Source of the DNA: Pseudisothecium myosuroides | Taxonomy: Eukaryota > Streptophyta > Bryopsida > Hypnales > Lembophyllaceae | Direction: 5' to 3' | Assembly (NCBI GenBank): GCA_951799445.1 | Contig: OX637291.1 | Location: 12,216,501 to 12,280,500 of the forward strand | Length of the DNA: 64,000 bases | In this document: positions 24,649 to 38,900 of the stretch, piece by piece | Numbering within the stretch: the first letter of the stretch is position 1 | Layout of the letters: the number at the start of each line of letters is the position of its first letter | Translations under genes and position numbers: made by a program | Notes under the pieces: generated by a model | Databases searched by the model: none | What the model was told of the DNA's origin: nothing | Seen by the model: only the letters and a program-made list of their open reading frames with translations

Positions 24649-27600
24649 ATGGCGCCCGGGATGGTGTCCGAGATGGCGAGCGTCGCAGTGGAGGTCAAGA
24701 GAGGAAGGGGGAGGTCAGCGAAGGGAATAGTATCCCCTGCGACTTCACAAACTGCTCCAATTACTCCCACCTGCATTTCCAAGGCGTTCACCTTCACGCC
24801 TCCCACACCTGTGTGTGTGTCCACTTCGGAACGAGTGAGGCCGCGACGTCTATTCAGTGAAGAGAACAGAGCGAACTCTCAATCTACTCCGAAGAAGTAT
24901 GCAGCTGATACTTCAGTTAGGTCGACTCCCAAGAAATCTGCAGGTACGACTCCCAGCTTGACTCCGAAGAAAGCGAAGGCGAAGGACAGGGGTTTCGAGG
25001 ACTGTAGCAACGATGATGCAGTAGACATTAGGAAGTCGCCTCGGTTAACGCGCAGTGCAGCTCGGAGGTTGAGTGAGACTCCGAAGAGAGGTACTAGGGG
25101 CCGACCTCGGAAGATTCTTGATCAAGTTCAGTTGAAGAAAGGAGGGCATAGAGGAAGCCGAACCTCAACGCGAAGAAGTGGTGGGGATTTGGTAGAAGGA
25201 GAGGGGCGGCGGTATGTGAAGAAGATTGTGTTTGAAGGCGTGGAGTATCGGGTGGGAGATGATGTGTATGTGCGGAGAGGGATGAAAGACAATGTAGGGA
25301 ATGGTGATAGTGCAGAACAATGGTCCGATTCTGATGCGGAAGTGGAAGATTGCGTGGTTTGTGGCCGGAGTGGTGAAGCGACGATGATTGAATGTGATGA
25401 ATGTCTGGGCGGGTTCCATTTACGTTGCGTGGATCCGCCATTGGAGGAAGTTCCAGATGGTGACTGGATGTGTTTAACTTGTGCTGGCCTTGCAAGAGGC
25501 GAAAATGTAAGGCTGCATTTGTTTCTTGGATCGTTGCAGAGGCCTTCTCTCTAGTTAGTCCAGGTTGCTGTAGAATTTTGTTCTCGCCACTTTCATTACA
25601 TTCGACACGCGATTGTTTTGTTGAATTACAAGTTTTGCTCCATTTTCTCGTTGCCAGTGAGTGAATTGAGGAATCTCATGTTTGACTGGCATAGAGCTTT
25701 TACCTCGAGCTAACATTTGAACGTCCACTGTCAAAGCTAATAGTCGATTCCAAAACATGTAGTTCAAAAATGTAGGGGATGATTTCTTCTTCTATTGGTA
25801 CATGTGGTTACCTTCCTAATGATCTCTCTCAACTCCCGTAGATATGGAAGCGGCCACATCTGACCATCTGGGCACTTAGGGGCTAAACCCTAATTTTGGT
25901 CACATGCGAGTTCCATCTTTCCTGAACTAACTCGAGAAACATATTAGGTGGAATGTCTGCCGCGTGAGAAGCGAAGGCGCAGGACGGCTCGTGAAAGACT
26001 CCTGGCGGAAGAGCTGTGGGCGTCTCGTATAGAGAAGTATATCCTTCTAGTATCACTATCCTGAATTGGGAATGTCTTTTTTGAGAATGCTGATTAGACA
26101 TCACATCTCTATATGTTCTCGATGTAAAGCGCTATCTCAAGTTTTGAAGGAGCATGATGCAATGTTTTGTCCAAGTTCCAGATCAAGACTGCATTCTTTT
26201 CTAAGTAATACTGAATTTCTGCAGAACGTGGCGAGACAAGGATGGCACATCGCATTTTCAAGGCCGATGGTGGGCCTTGCCTGAAGAGACGTCCGATGGA
26301 CGGCAACAGTGGCATGGACGGAGGGAGCTTTTTCGGTCCAATCACGTTGATGAGAACGAGGTAACTCATATGGATTGCAGATTTTTGCTGGAATTAATTG
26401 CCAATTGAGCGAGGATTTGTACAAAGATCCTAATGACTTTTGACTGGATTTTCAGATGGATACAATACTTCGACACTGTTATGTCATGACACCAGATGAG
26501 TACGCCAAATCTGGGCATGAAGGTGACGATGTGTTCATGTGCGGTCATGAGTATGACTTTCGGCACCAAACCTTCAAGCGCATTGCAGATGAATTTGATG
26601 ACGTGAGTTATTTCATCTCCTGAACTGTCATTTCTTGTGATTTTGGAAGTTTTGGTCTGCTGTATGAATGGCAGTTCCAACCCTCCTTCTGATGCTTACT
26701 ATTGGTTCTGCAATTTCAGGTGTCCGAATTGGATGACAGCGAGGATGAGTGCTTCGATCCCACCCGTAGGACAAAGCATCACGACTTGAGTGATGATGAC
26801 GATGACGACCTTGATAGTGAATTTGATGACGAATTCAGTAAACCGCGCAGCAGAAGCAAGGGAAAGTCAAGAAGTTGTACAGTCACTCCAAAAGCAGCTG
26901 TAAGAGAAGCCTTTCGCATATCTTTTTCACCGATTTGGTTAAAATTCCTGAATTCTTTGCAAGAGGCTTTACATACTTCATAATTGCGGACTTCTCCTAG
27001 ATTGTGTCTCCTTCATCGATATCATTGACAGCACGATCCCTTAAAGTACCAAGAAGCCCAAATGTGGCCTCATCTTTTTTATGGCAGTTCTGAGTAGGTC
27101 ATAAATGAACATCCGTCTGGCCAATTTCATTTTTTTCTGTCAATGCATGCAGCGCTCTTAACTGATTCAGGTGATATTGAAATTGTCCCATCGGAACTAA
27201 TTTTTTGACAATATTATCAATCAAATTGGCGATTTTCAAACCATGAATCTTGGTCCTTCTGGGGACAAAAGACTACCTGAAATCATAATGCTTAGCAGTT
27301 AGCACAGTGCATAGGGGTGGTGCGCGTTCTGTCCCTTAAGGTCTGTTGGTGGATGACATTTTATTCGTGTGTTAATGATCAGAATGTCCGGAAAGGACAC
27401 ATCAGACGTATTGAAGGTGTTGGTGCAAAGCTAGTTCCTCGTGCTCGGAAGAGACCTTTGACTGATCTTGAGAAAGCGAAGGCTGCTCTTGGGTTATCTG
27501 CAGCCCCAGCCATATTGCCCTGCAGGGACAAGTATGCGATCTTTCTAAACTGTTTCTTATTTCAACAACGAATATCCAAGCCTGTGTCTCATAAGAGTTA

Positions 27601-30600
27601 CTATGGCTTTCAGCTTGGCCCTATGACATCAGCAGCTCTCTTGGTTTTCAAACTTAACATGCAGTTAACAAATTTTGTGTGCAGGGAGAAAAGTGAGATT
27701 GAGGCATTTGTAAAGGATGCAGTAGCAGCAGGAGAGGACTGCTTGGGGCGCTGTCTCTACATCAGTGGCGTACCCGGCACCGGCAAGGTTAGTACTGGGT
27801 GGTTTAGTCTGAACTGTCTCATTCTCGACAAAGCGAAAAGAGGACGACTTCTGGAATCTAACAATCGACATTGTCATGGCAGACTGCGACAGTGTTGGAG
27901 GTTATGAAGGGCCTAAGATCTAAAGTGGATGATGGTGAACTGCCGCCTTATCGGTTTGTGGAGATAAATGGCCTTCGTCTGCCTTCTCCCGAGCATGCTT
28001 ACACTGTATGCCTCAATCTTTTCAGTCTTATGCTTGGTTGCCTGCGCAGCTGATTTATGTGTTTTACATTTTCTCAAATTTTACTGTCGAATGATTACTT
28101 CTTTATTCATGATCAGTGGCACCTTCAGTAAGACTTTGGCCTGTCTCACTCTGCTAATCTCATTTGAAAGAGCAGTTCTTGGGGTGCAACTGGAAATTCT
28201 ACCTACATTAACCAGATATGGTCATGTATCCATCAAATGATGTTGTTATGTGCATGCTCAGACACACGACTTAAAATGTTGTGCTCAGTACTTGCAGTTC
28301 TAGGAACTCCATGATTAGCTGTTTTCACAATCCCATGCCTGTGGTTATGTATGATACGTGTGCAGGTGCTTCATGAAGCGTTGACTGGTCAACACTGTGG
28401 CTGGAGGCGAGCTCTACAATTTCTTGATGCACGATTCTCAAATGGCAAGCCCCTTCAGGGCCTGCATGCCCGCCCTTGCATTCTCTTGGTCGACGAGCTT
28501 GATCTTCTGGTCACGCGCAGCCAATCGGTACATTACTTTGACAACTTTTCTTGCACTGGAGTTCTTGAGTTAGCAACCTCGTATTTCAGTTTTCCTTCTG
28601 GTACTATGTAGCTTACTTACATGCTTGCTTGCTTTGTAGGTTCTTTACAATCTCTTCGACTGGCCAAGCCGTGCCAACTCGCGCCTCATAGTAATCGGTA
28701 AGATCTCGCTTGGTTCCCGTCATTAGTTTTCCCGGTGCCTATCGATTACTCACAGTACCACATATATGTAGCCAATCTGTCCAAAGTTTCTCTTGGTTTT
28801 GGATCAATTGTGCGCTACATTTAGGCTTACAGTAGTCTTTAGCTCTATGCTAAGTCTAATTCTGGTTCTCCTCTATCTCAGGTTTGTTTAAACTTTTTAT
28901 TTCACAGGTCTCTACTTTCTTTGGCTCCGCGTGCACCAACTAATAGCACCTTTAGCTAAGTGGGGTGTTAAGGACCATTAGGTAGTTAGAAGTTAACTAA
29001 CCTATTGCATGCCCGCACCGGGAACGTAACAAATGAAAGCTTCCAATTTAGCTAACGTCCGCTACTTGGATGGTGTGCGTGGATTTTGCACTTCACACCG
29101 TTGGTATGGGCACAAGTAGCTTACGTGGAGTTCAGACAGTCAGTAATAGATTCCGATTAGCTAAAATTACTGCTTGGTTTGAGTGGGGCCTTTGGATTAC
29201 ATCTTACCAACAAGGAGATAATTGTATAATGATGTACTATCGGAATACTCAAAGAATACACTTGCAACAGGTATTGCCAACACTATGGACTTGCCTGAGC
29301 GGATGCTGCCTCGAATCGCCAGTCGACTAGGACTCCATAGGATATCTTTCGGTCCTTACTCCCACACTCAACTTCAGCAGATATTAGCTACACGTTTGGA
29401 GGGAATTCCGGCTTTCGATAAACAAGCTGTTGAGTTTGCATCTCGCAAGGTTGGTTATTATCCTCTTCATACTTGCAGCACCCATCTCCAGCTTTTCTCT
29501 ACCGAAGCATGTTTATCGATGGTGTGGCTAATTATAGCGAGGTAAAAGAAATGTCATAATATATTTGTAGTGCTTGTACTCTACTGCGCTAAGATATGCA
29601 TCCAATATCGCCAGGTATTTTACTAGATCCTCATCTTTTTGTACCTTCAGGTCGCAGCAGTATCGGGAGACGCCCGAAGAGCCTTGGAGCTCTGCAGAAG
29701 GGCAGCAGAGATTACTGAGCTTCGGGTACACCCTCCTAGTACAAGTTTTAGGACCACTGAACCGACTCCACCATCTGTTTCAGAATCTCTTCAAGGAGGT
29801 ACCATAGTACCGCAAACGGCTAGCCAACTGATTGGCATGAGTGACATTGAGGCAGCCATTGCAGAGATGTTTCAGGCGCCCCATATTCAGGTAGAAGATC
29901 ATCGCACAGTGCATTAACCAAAAGGGCAGAGATTTCGTGTTTTTTGAATGACCTATTTGATTGATCGTATTGTGAAGAATGTAATACAGATGGGGCTCAA
30001 GTTTATATCACTGGAATCATTCGAGAACTATGCATTAGGTCAAAATAAATCGAACAAAGAAAGTCCCTAGATGATCCTTTCAAAAATACCAAAATAAGCA
30101 TGATATCCATTTGCGGCATTTGCGGCATTTGCGGCGTTAAGTGGGTAACTTTCAAAGTCTCCTCTCTCGATACACTTGATCTGAAAGAAAAGATAAATTT
30201 GCAAGTGGCATGAGTTGCGTAGAACGTGTGCACCCTGCTTCAGTAGTGCTACAGTAGTATATAACAGGTCAAATTGCTAATGCCCAATTTATCAAGATGA
30301 CTATTGTTTATCTAGTTCTGAAGTCTTTTCGCTCGTTGGTAATATGCAGTTTATGAAGAGATGTTCAAGATATTCCAAGATCTTTCTTGTAGCCATGGTG
30401 ATCGAGCAACACCGAACTACTATGGTGGAAACCACATTCGAGAAGGTAAGCTGGTAGAATTGATGGTCTTTGTTGTGAAACCTCTTTATAAATTTGATCA
30501 TGGTAGTCAATCCCTGCTTGCTGTCTTCAAGGATCTCATGATATTGTGGCCTTGTTGCAGGTTGTAGCTTCATTTACTCGCCTATGTGTGACGCATAATG

Positions 30601-31466
30601 AGACCTGTCCTGGCGAAGATTCAATTCTCACTCTCGGGTAAGACTTCTAGTTCTGTATTCTGTAGCGAGTAGAAAATCCTAAGTTGATGCTCGACTTAGG
30701 GCTTTGTTGATAAAGGGACATCGGAAATTGCCACTTTTTGCTTTAGGCTTATCAAAATTTTGATATGTTCTTGCTAACAAATGAGAGGGTTTCAACATCC
30801 CAAGAACTCGTTATTTGGAAATTGTGCGCAGTAGTTATGATGATTCGAAGTTTTTTATTGATCGAGACGTAAAACTTAAAACTTGAAAATGATGTCGAAG
30901 GGCAATATGTTCCCTGTTCAAATGGTTCACATTTTTTCAATTACCCTAAATTCTCCTAATCAATATATACCCTGTGTCTTAGGGTGACTATTTTGGTCAG
31001 TGGCAATTATTGGGTGCCTTTAGAGCACTTTTTCATGGGCCGGTCGTTGCCTCGTTGGAAAGAATCTCATCAGGCAATCCAAGTTTTCTATGTGGGTTTC
31101 TTCTTACCATTTCAATCGCCTGTCGAAGAACAGAAGATGGTAACGCTGAACAATCTTTTCTGACTATTCCCTTCCACAGGTGCAAACTGGGAGCTTCGAG
31201 ACTTTTGTTATGTGAGCCTGCCATACGTCATCGTCATCAGAAATTGCAACTTAATTTTCCCTGGTTGGTCCCCTTTCCTGCCTTTTTCAATACCGGATCT
31301 TGATTTCGTCATGCGAGCAGTTTATTCTATCTGCTGCGACTCGGCATTTCAGAAAAGAGGTCTTTTTGCATTACTTTCTAAACTCGGTTTTGATCTTTGC
31401 AGTGACGATGTACAATTTGCTCTCAAGGACGACAAGGAGTTAACATGGTTGGCGAAGTATCTATGA
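24649..31466 (+). CDS. ORC1: Origin recognition complex subunit 1 (PHD-BAH-AAA+)
   Basis: Sixteen exons: 24649-25506, 25948-26036, 26225-26360, 26456-26602, 26720-26899, 27383-27531, 27685-27787, 27883-28005, 28366-28527, 28640-28697, 29271-29449, 29651-29890, 30350-30445, 30561-30637, 31180-31263 and 31403-31466. All are phase-consistent and total 914 aa. The protein is the largest ORC subunit; it binds origins and, with CDC6, loads MCM helicase in the nucleus. The N-terminus is basic and SP/TP-rich with STPKK motifs. A PHD finger (about 235-279, CVVCGRSGEATMIECDEC) is followed by a BAH domain (about 305-410) and an acidic linker. AAA+ motifs follow: Walker A GVPGTGK (548-554), Walker B LLVDELD (Asp638/Glu639), sensor 1 IANTMDLPE (about 670-678), and a C-terminal winged-helix region ending AKYL. 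PHD in ORC1 is a plant hallmark. The only soft point is the last intron, where the donor was chosen to keep the reading frame. Confidence 0.96.
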
Positions 31467-32458
31467 GATGCAGATTGTGCTGAATTGGCACCAGCCAGCA
31501 TATTGTATAATCATTGGTTATTATGCAAGAGTTCATGTTCCTTGAACTTTGTATTAGTTTTCGTCCGTAATGTAAATCAATTTTGACCTGGACTATTTGG
31601 ACGAAAGGCCTATATTGGGCCTCATAGTCCCCATATTTGTCAGATTTTATTTATTGTCCCCAAACCAATGGGAAGGAGACCTTGCTTTGACAAAAGCCAC
31701 ATCTACAGTGCATGCGAGGAAGTTTGGGTAGGTCCTTACTTGGAAAGCAAGCGATTGCTACAGCACCAGAGCAACTCCGAGCAAACATGCGGTGTCATTT
31801 CCGATACGACATGCAATGCTCTTTACTGATTCTGGCTACATAAAATGTGGCCCTATCTTAATGACAATTTTTCTCAATATGAATTGATCATTCAAAACCC
31901 TCATCGAGTCCTCGGTCCTTTGGAGGCCAAAGAGTATGAATTTTGCTCGTTTGAATCACCTCTACATGTCAACACTGCATACGCCAAAATCTTTGAGAAG
32001 TTTGATTGTATACCTACCTGAAGATTGGATTTCGGTCACCACGAAGCTGCGGATGTCGGTATGCATGAATTGAATGTTTACTTTTGTCAAACCTTATGTT
32101 TCATGTTGTCTTTCCATCAAATTTGAGATCATACACTGAGTTTCTTTCTATCTGATTAATTTACTTCACTGAATCTAGTGGTGAAATTGGTTGCATCTCA
32201 TTAGTTAATTTTCTTCAAGTTCAATTGAATTCTCATCCCACCAAGCCTTGGTCTGTCAGAGTTTGAGTGTTAGTTCCTGGATGCAAGAATTTCCTCTTTA
32301 TGTCGAGGCTTTTTCTACTCCAAAATCTTGCGTGAATGCCCATCAGGGGATTAAATTCCGTGCATCAGTGAATATCGGTACGCTGTGCATGCAGTGGACG
32401 TCTTCCGTTATCTGACACGACCTTGCTTAACTTGAGTTGCTCCTTGTAAACCCAAGTC
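31467..32458. other. Convergent intergenic region between ORC1 and the methyltransferase
   Basis: About 1 kb holding the 3' ends of two genes facing each other. No open frame or repeat of note is seen, and polyadenylation sites cannot be placed with confidence. Confidence 0.6.
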
Positions 32459-33960
32459 TCAGAAATCTTCGTGGCTGCGACACCGAAACTCATGCCAAAC
32501 TTCGAAGTGATTGAACAGCAGGCTATCGTGCGTCTGCTTCCCCACATACAGCAACCCCGCCTCCTTGAGACGCAGTTCACATCCCCTCCGCGACAACCGC
32601 GTGCAAAACTTCATATTATGCGACACAAACAGCCGTCCATTCGTCACTGCCAAGCGCTTTCCCAGCACTTCGACGCTCTTCCAAACAGCCGCATCCGGCA
32701 TGTGCAAGAAAACCGCACTTGCATAGACGAGATCAAACGACGGCCCTTGCAGTAGAAACTCTCCAGCTTTCGATACATCCTCCCCGAGGAGCAACGATGG
32801 GCGTTTCCAGAGAACTCCGCTGGCTGGAAGCTCGTACAAAAGCGCTGCCGCCAAGGAGAGCGCGTCTTGTTCCAAGCAGAAGAAATGGGATGCGTGCAAG
32901 AACCGAATGAAATGCAAGCCGACGCGCAAGGTGCCGCACCCGATCTCGAGGACGCGGTGGTGTGGCTGGAGTGACACGGCTGAGGTGAGAAACTCGAATA
33001 CGTCGCGGCCGCCGGCCCAAGGCTCGCCGTAGTAGCTGTGGTGAGGCTCCACGAGAAGCGCCTGCGGACAATGCACTGGTATGCTGATGCGACTGCCGTT
33101 CTCGTAATGAGAAATGCCATGATACCTGCAATGCAAGAAATGCGTCCTCATCTACACACCTAAGTGGCCATGGTCGGGCAGAACCGACTAAATATGTAGG
33201 CATTTACACTGGAACGGCGAGTATAAAAGTCCCTGGAAGAACTACTCAGACCGCATTCAAAGTTTCAATCTGAAAATTCGTGCTCAATTCAAAACCAAGT
33301 ATTCTGAAAGAAATCTTCTTGGAAAGCTACTGAGAGTGCCTTTCTCATGAGTTATCGTATGCCTCCTACCGACAAGCAGTTTAGAGCTTATTTTATCGCT
33401 CGTTTCTGGATGCACTCATGAAAATTGGCAGCTTGTTAAACCCATAACTTTTAAACCATTATTCAGACTGTGGCAAGCGGTTGAGGCTATAATTTCGAAT
33501 GAGAATAACAACAGTGCTTTTAAACCCGCCCTCCTTGTCGAGCCCTAATCTTCCCGTACCTGCGGAGGTCGAAGAGCTGCTGCTGGCGAGGCCGAGGGTT
33601 GATCCCCTTGCGAGGCATCATCCACGCGCCATCGCTTGCGCCAGCAAGAGCGGGTGACAGCGGCAGCACTTGTTGCTGCAGCCACGCCACATCACTCGGA
33701 CCAGTATGAATTATCCAATCCTCCGATTCTCTTGCGAATTCGGTCTTTGTGGGCTGGCATTGGCATTGGCATGGTCGCCATGAAAGCTTGGGTAATGGCA
33801 ACAGCAGTAATAGAATGAGCAAGGAGAGAGGGCTCACTACAGCTGCGAGGAGGCGTAACTTGGAAATGCAGCCGCTCTCGCCCCTGCCGACCCCGCCCAT
33901 TGCTGTGGGACGTCCGAGCTCCAACTTTGCTGCAACTTGATGAATGCCAAGTGCGGCCAT
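32459..33960 (-). CDS. Membrane-anchored class I SAM-dependent methyltransferase
   Basis: Two minus-strand exons: 33960-33560 (ATG) and 33125-32459 (stop), 355 aa. The splice joins codons LFDLRR and YHGISHYENG in phase (CAG/GTACGG donor, TTGCAG acceptor). Residues 37-57 (an almost pure Leu/Ile/Val run, LSLLILLLLLPL) form one membrane segment, so a type II anchor is likely with the enzyme in the lumen or cytosol. SAM motif I is VLEIGCGTLRVG (about 192-203), followed by an acidic loop residue (CLEQD) and DLVYASAVFLHMPD as motif II/III. The domain is the broad Methyltransf_25-like class found in plants; the substrate cannot be read from sequence. An in-frame ATG 20 codons later is a possible alternative start. 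The gene is convergent with ORC1. Confidence 0.8.
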
Positions 33961-35904
33961 CACGCGCGCTTCAGAATTGAAGCCGATCTTCGAAATGAAC
34001 CCTGGAGAACCTTGCGTTTGGTAAAATATTCTCAAAATGGCAAGACACTGAGGACGTTTTGTGTCCTTGGGATCGCAGGCAGGCTTGTGTGCATATTGAA
34101 GAAAGGATGATTTTCATCCAATTCCTTGTGTGCAACTTTTTTGCTGCTACATTCAATCATTGGGTTAAATTCTATTCAAAAATAATGGTTAATGTAGTAG
34201 ATCTATTTGTATGCAGATTTAAAAAAAAAATTGACATTAAAATATTCTCCTATGTTGCATTTTATGATGCATGGTCACAATTTTGGAAATCTAAACTACT
34301 CCTTGGTACTTGAGGGGTTAAAGAACACACATTCACTATTTGCGTGCAAGCCAACAATTAGGAGAACACTGAGACTGGTAATCAATCAATTCCTTTGTAC
34401 CCATGAAAAGCAGCTCTACGTATTGGAATTATACATCCCATGGGACAACTTCACAATGATTCAGTATGTTCAGAAATACAGTAACACTAGAGCAAACCCG
34501 GCAGTTTTCCATTCCGGAGATCCAAACCTTTGTCGCTTGTCACTAAAAACTACTCCGTATCTAATAGTAGTAGCCAAGTCAGTCCGACGTTTTATAGTTT
34601 GAGACTTTTTTTGCGGCTATTTCAGGGAATGAAAGGCGATCGGATTCACGGCACTGACGGTAGTGTAACTAGCTGCGGAGAAAACATGAACGTACTGTAC
34701 AAAACAGTATGCTTCCAAGAACGTATACAACTCATTCATCATCTACATAAAAGAAAAATGCATGCAGGCTTCGGGTAGTTTTTGATGTGAACACGGCTAC
34801 TTCAAGTGTTGAGGAAACATGTGTCAACAGGACTCATTTTCCAAATTCCTCATGATTCAGCTGCTAACAACCGTCGTCCTAACAATACAGTACGACCTGT
34901 TTTCACTTCACTAGGGTCATAGGTCAATGCTTTTGACATCACATCCTCCGAAAGCCCCCTAAAATCATCCTCACAAACGCAACCTTAACAATAGTCATGC
35001 TCAAATTCGTCAAAGCCGATCAGTGATTAAAAAAAACCCAGAGTAATCCTCCACATTCGTGTGCAAGTCTGTATTATTATCTCCCAACCTGGACCGTGGA
35101 CCCTCCTCACATCGTTATCAAAGGCAAACAACCGTGCTTAATTTTATATCCATCTGCAGGCTTGGAATCCCAAATTTCTGTGAAAAATCAGTGGACGGAC
35201 ATCAAAGGGACGAACACCGGATGAATGCCATAACGAACGCCTCAAAGGGCTTCCGTCAAGCACAACAAGTAGCCCTCGTGAAGGTGATGCTGACTAACAT
35301 TCGTCGCACCGTGGAGTTCAGGGAAGGCGAATCGCATCTGAACTGACGAGTAACCGGAAGACAAACCCTGCGGTGCAAAGAATGACCAAGTGCTGACTCT
35401 CTTCGACCACCTTCTCTATTCTTCGAGCCTCGATCTACGGGCTCGTCATTAATTGGAAGAGGGATCCACTTGACGATTGGCTTACCTGAGTTTGAAACTA
35501 GCGATACGCTGGCCAATACCGAAGGGCACCCCTTCGCTCTGGTTTGAAATGCCAGCAATCTCCGTTTCATTTCCCCAGCAGTAACCTAACCGAATGCCCG
35601 AGCACACTCACTCACGGCATTGAGCAATCCCTTGTCCAAGCAGGCAGAATAGGCACTGAATCGAAAGAGTGAAAGTCATGGAAAAAAAGAATATAAAAAT
35701 GAAAAGAAAAAGGAAAGGCTCAATATCTTCAGATATCCTACAGGCACTCAAGCCTCCAATGTCACTACGCTCTGGAAAAAATGCCTACATGCAACGGCCC
35801 TGCGGAACGTCCAGGCCAACTTCAGTCCCCCGGAAGGAACCCAGACGCCCTCAAAGAGCAGTGCGTTCTACGCCAGAAACGACTGCAGCTGCAAGGCCCT
35901 GCAG
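33961..35904. other. Intergenic between methyltransferase promoter and PIE1 3' end
   Basis: About 1.9 kb. The left part should hold the methyltransferase promoter (minus strand). The right part is the 3' side of PIE1. A decayed TTAA-type end (GAGGGGTTAA) occurs at about 34313. Open frames such as 35256-35570 (minus) show no recognisable domain. Confidence 0.5.
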
Positions 35905-38900
35905 CTAATCTCCAACCTGCCTGCCTCGGCCACGATGCCGCGAACCTGAGCCGAGCGACAGACCCAAACCCGTGTCCACGGGAGACTCGGGACTTGCCAG
36001 CGGCGGCCCTGGAAATGCTCCAGCTTCGTACGCTCGCTGACCGCCCAGCGGACCGGGACGCCCGCGCACACCTGCCATCCCACCGCGAGACGGGGAAGAC
36101 TGAGCCCGAGTGTGGGCCTGATGCAACGCGGATGCGCCGCTCGACACCGCAGGTCGCACGGGGCTGGAAGGACCCAACCGGAGCACCGGTCTCGAAAGAT
36201 CGAGTCCGACAGATTCGTGGCTCGCACCCGCTGCCTGACCGTGGCTGTCGGGAACCCGCCTCGCTTGCGGCCCGAGCATCCAAGCCGGTGTCGGACCACG
36301 CTGGTCCTGCTCCAAAATGCTCCTCCTGGGCGGGACGTCCGAAGACTGCGACCGCCCGACCGCACCTCCCCTTCCCAGGATTCGGCCTGCTGCCTGTCCT
36401 GGAGAAGAGCTTCTCAACGGAGGGCCCCCAACACCCGAAGACTTCGGCCTGCCCGACTCCATAAACGACAGATCTGCCGGCAAGTCCAGATCCTCGTTCA
36501 GCGAAGCCAACGGCCCAGCGCCTGCTGCAGCGGGAGGCCACCGCACTGGGGACACACCCTCGGAAGCCCCAGCCGACAGTAAGTCCGCAGCCGAAGAACC
36601 GGCCAGCCTCGTCATCAGGTGCGATGCCAGACTCGAATCCTCGTCGAGGATGCCGACCCCGGAACCCGGTCCGCTGGACTTCGACGCAACAAAACTCGCC
36701 TCCTCCAACGAGCCTCGCTCCGACGCGTTCGGACCCTTCGTCCAATCTCGCGCGATCTTCAACCTCCTCACCGGACCGGCCACAGGAGACTCCGATGCAC
36801 CCAATGCAAATCGGCTGCCCGCGGACACCCCCACGATGGTCACGTCGTCGTCGCTGGACCCGTTCAGATCCATTCCTCTCACAAAGCGGTCGTGATTTCC
36901 GCCGCTGCCGCCCTTCAACTCACGACCTGCAGGTGAAGGGGGACCGCCTGCATGGCCTGAAACCGCTCGACGAACAGACCCCGGGCCAGAATTCGGCGCT
37001 GGCCCAGACGGCGAACTCTTCACCGAAGACCTCTCCTGCAGCCTCTGGGCTGCTCCTGCTCCTGCTGCGGAAACACCAGATGCTCCGACCTTCTTGGCAG
37101 TCCTGGAAACCTCGGCAACGGAAACTGCGGGGTCGGCCTGCCGGTTCAAGTTCAATTTGCCGGAACCGGGCGGCGACGCGGCCACTGCGGGACTCGCGAC
37201 ACTCTTCTTCGGACGCTTCACCACGACTTTCCCAGAGAGCGACGGATTACGACGCGACGCTGCTTCCGGATCTCTTTCCTGCCCGTTCGCATCTCCCTCT
37301 CGAGTCCGAGGGACGTCCGAATCCTCTCCGTTCTCCACCGGCTCGCCGGCTGTGGAACCGGCATGCCCCTTCTTCACGTCCGGCTTGGACGTCTTCGCCA
37401 ACTTCGCCTTCGGCGGTTTGCTCGGGTCGGGGGCCGGACGCTTCTTCCCCGCCACTCTTCCTTTCGAAGGAATGTGCAGACCCAGCACGCCCGTGCCGGA
37501 CCCACCCGCGGCAGCCCAATCACGAGTGCCCCCATCCCAACCGATCCTCGCAGCAAACCTGACATGTCCAAAACAAAACACGGGTCAACACACAACCGCG
37601 TCACGTCGAAGAAAACAATGCCACCACTTCGGCCTGCAGAAAAAACACCATCCACGACCCCGGCAAACCGTGAAACCGCATTCGGTTGCCCTCACAACAG
37701 GCCCAAGCCCGCTCTACAATCTCAAATTCGAATGCCGACTCTGAAGGACACCCCACCACCGCGAAACAAGGAACCTGCACGAGGGGAGAGGATGAAGCAC
37801 CTGAATCGATTCTCCACCAGCATTTCCGCCAGCTTGCGTACGGCTTCCGAAAGGACACGGGCCGGAGGCGAGGAACCCGAACCCAAACCCAACCAGTCCT
37901 CCAGACCCATGGCGGCCGGGGCCCTGTGTGCAGGCAAAACTCTCTCGCCGTCCGGCGCACTTGGCTCGCCGTACTCGGCAGATCCCACCAGGAACTGCGT
38001 CACGCTGAAGCCCTCGCTCTCGGACCCAACCAACGGATCCTTCGACGCGGACTCCTTCGCATGCGCCTTCGATGCGCCTGGCTTGGACGCACCTCTTCTC
38101 TCTCCTTCGGCCTGAGCTAAAGCAGCCGACACTTCACCAGGGGACAACTTCCCGGACACCACCTTGCTCGACGCGACATGGGACTTCACCAGACTTCGCA
38201 GGGCCACGAAACCGCGACTACCTGGCGCGTGCGTCCCACCGGAAGAGCCTGACAAGTCGGGATCCTGACGGACACCCACCTTCCCCGCGCTCTTCACTGC
38301 GGCCAACACGGCCACAAAGTGACGCTGCAGAAGGAGCTCCTGATCGGGCAGCTGCAACACTGCATCCAGGAGACGCTTCGTATGCTCCTGAAACGGAACA
38401 CGCACACAATCACAAACGACCCACGCTGACCAAAATCCAAAACGCCAGAACTCCACACCATCAATCACACCCCACAACACCAACACCTCGGCGGAACGCG
38501 TACCTCGGTCACCTTCAGCTGAGCATTCGTCGCAGCACTCAGGGCACTCTTCTCGCTCGTCGGATCACCACTCGCGGCGGCCGCATTTTGAGCCAGAAGC
38601 TGACGAAACCTCTCCCTGCAGTGAATGGGATGACGGTAGCGACCTCGGTACACACCACCGTCAGGGACCCCGGCCAAAGCATCGCTCGCCAGCTGCCAGT
38701 TGCCGCCGTACTCGTGCACCACGGCGCAAAGCACCGCATCCTCCCCGTGCGTCCACGCGGACGCGGCGGGAAGATGGTCCAGGAACCTCACACTATCCTT
38801 CTTCCGCTCCTTCTCCAGCATCACCAGAGGGCCCTTCTTCGCCGGCAATCCCAAGATGATCAGTTTCCCTCCCTTCTCCTTCCCGATGCTCGCACCAACT

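Noticed and set aside
35256..35570. Minus-strand 104-codon open frame downstream of PIE1
   Set aside because: No recognised domain or splice link; it lies where the PIE1 3'UTR is expected.
35822..36745. Minus-strand frames overlapping the last PIE1 exon in other phases
   Set aside because: Low-complexity shadows of the GC-rich PIE1 tail; the frame ending at 35905 is the one that continues from the upstream exon in phase.
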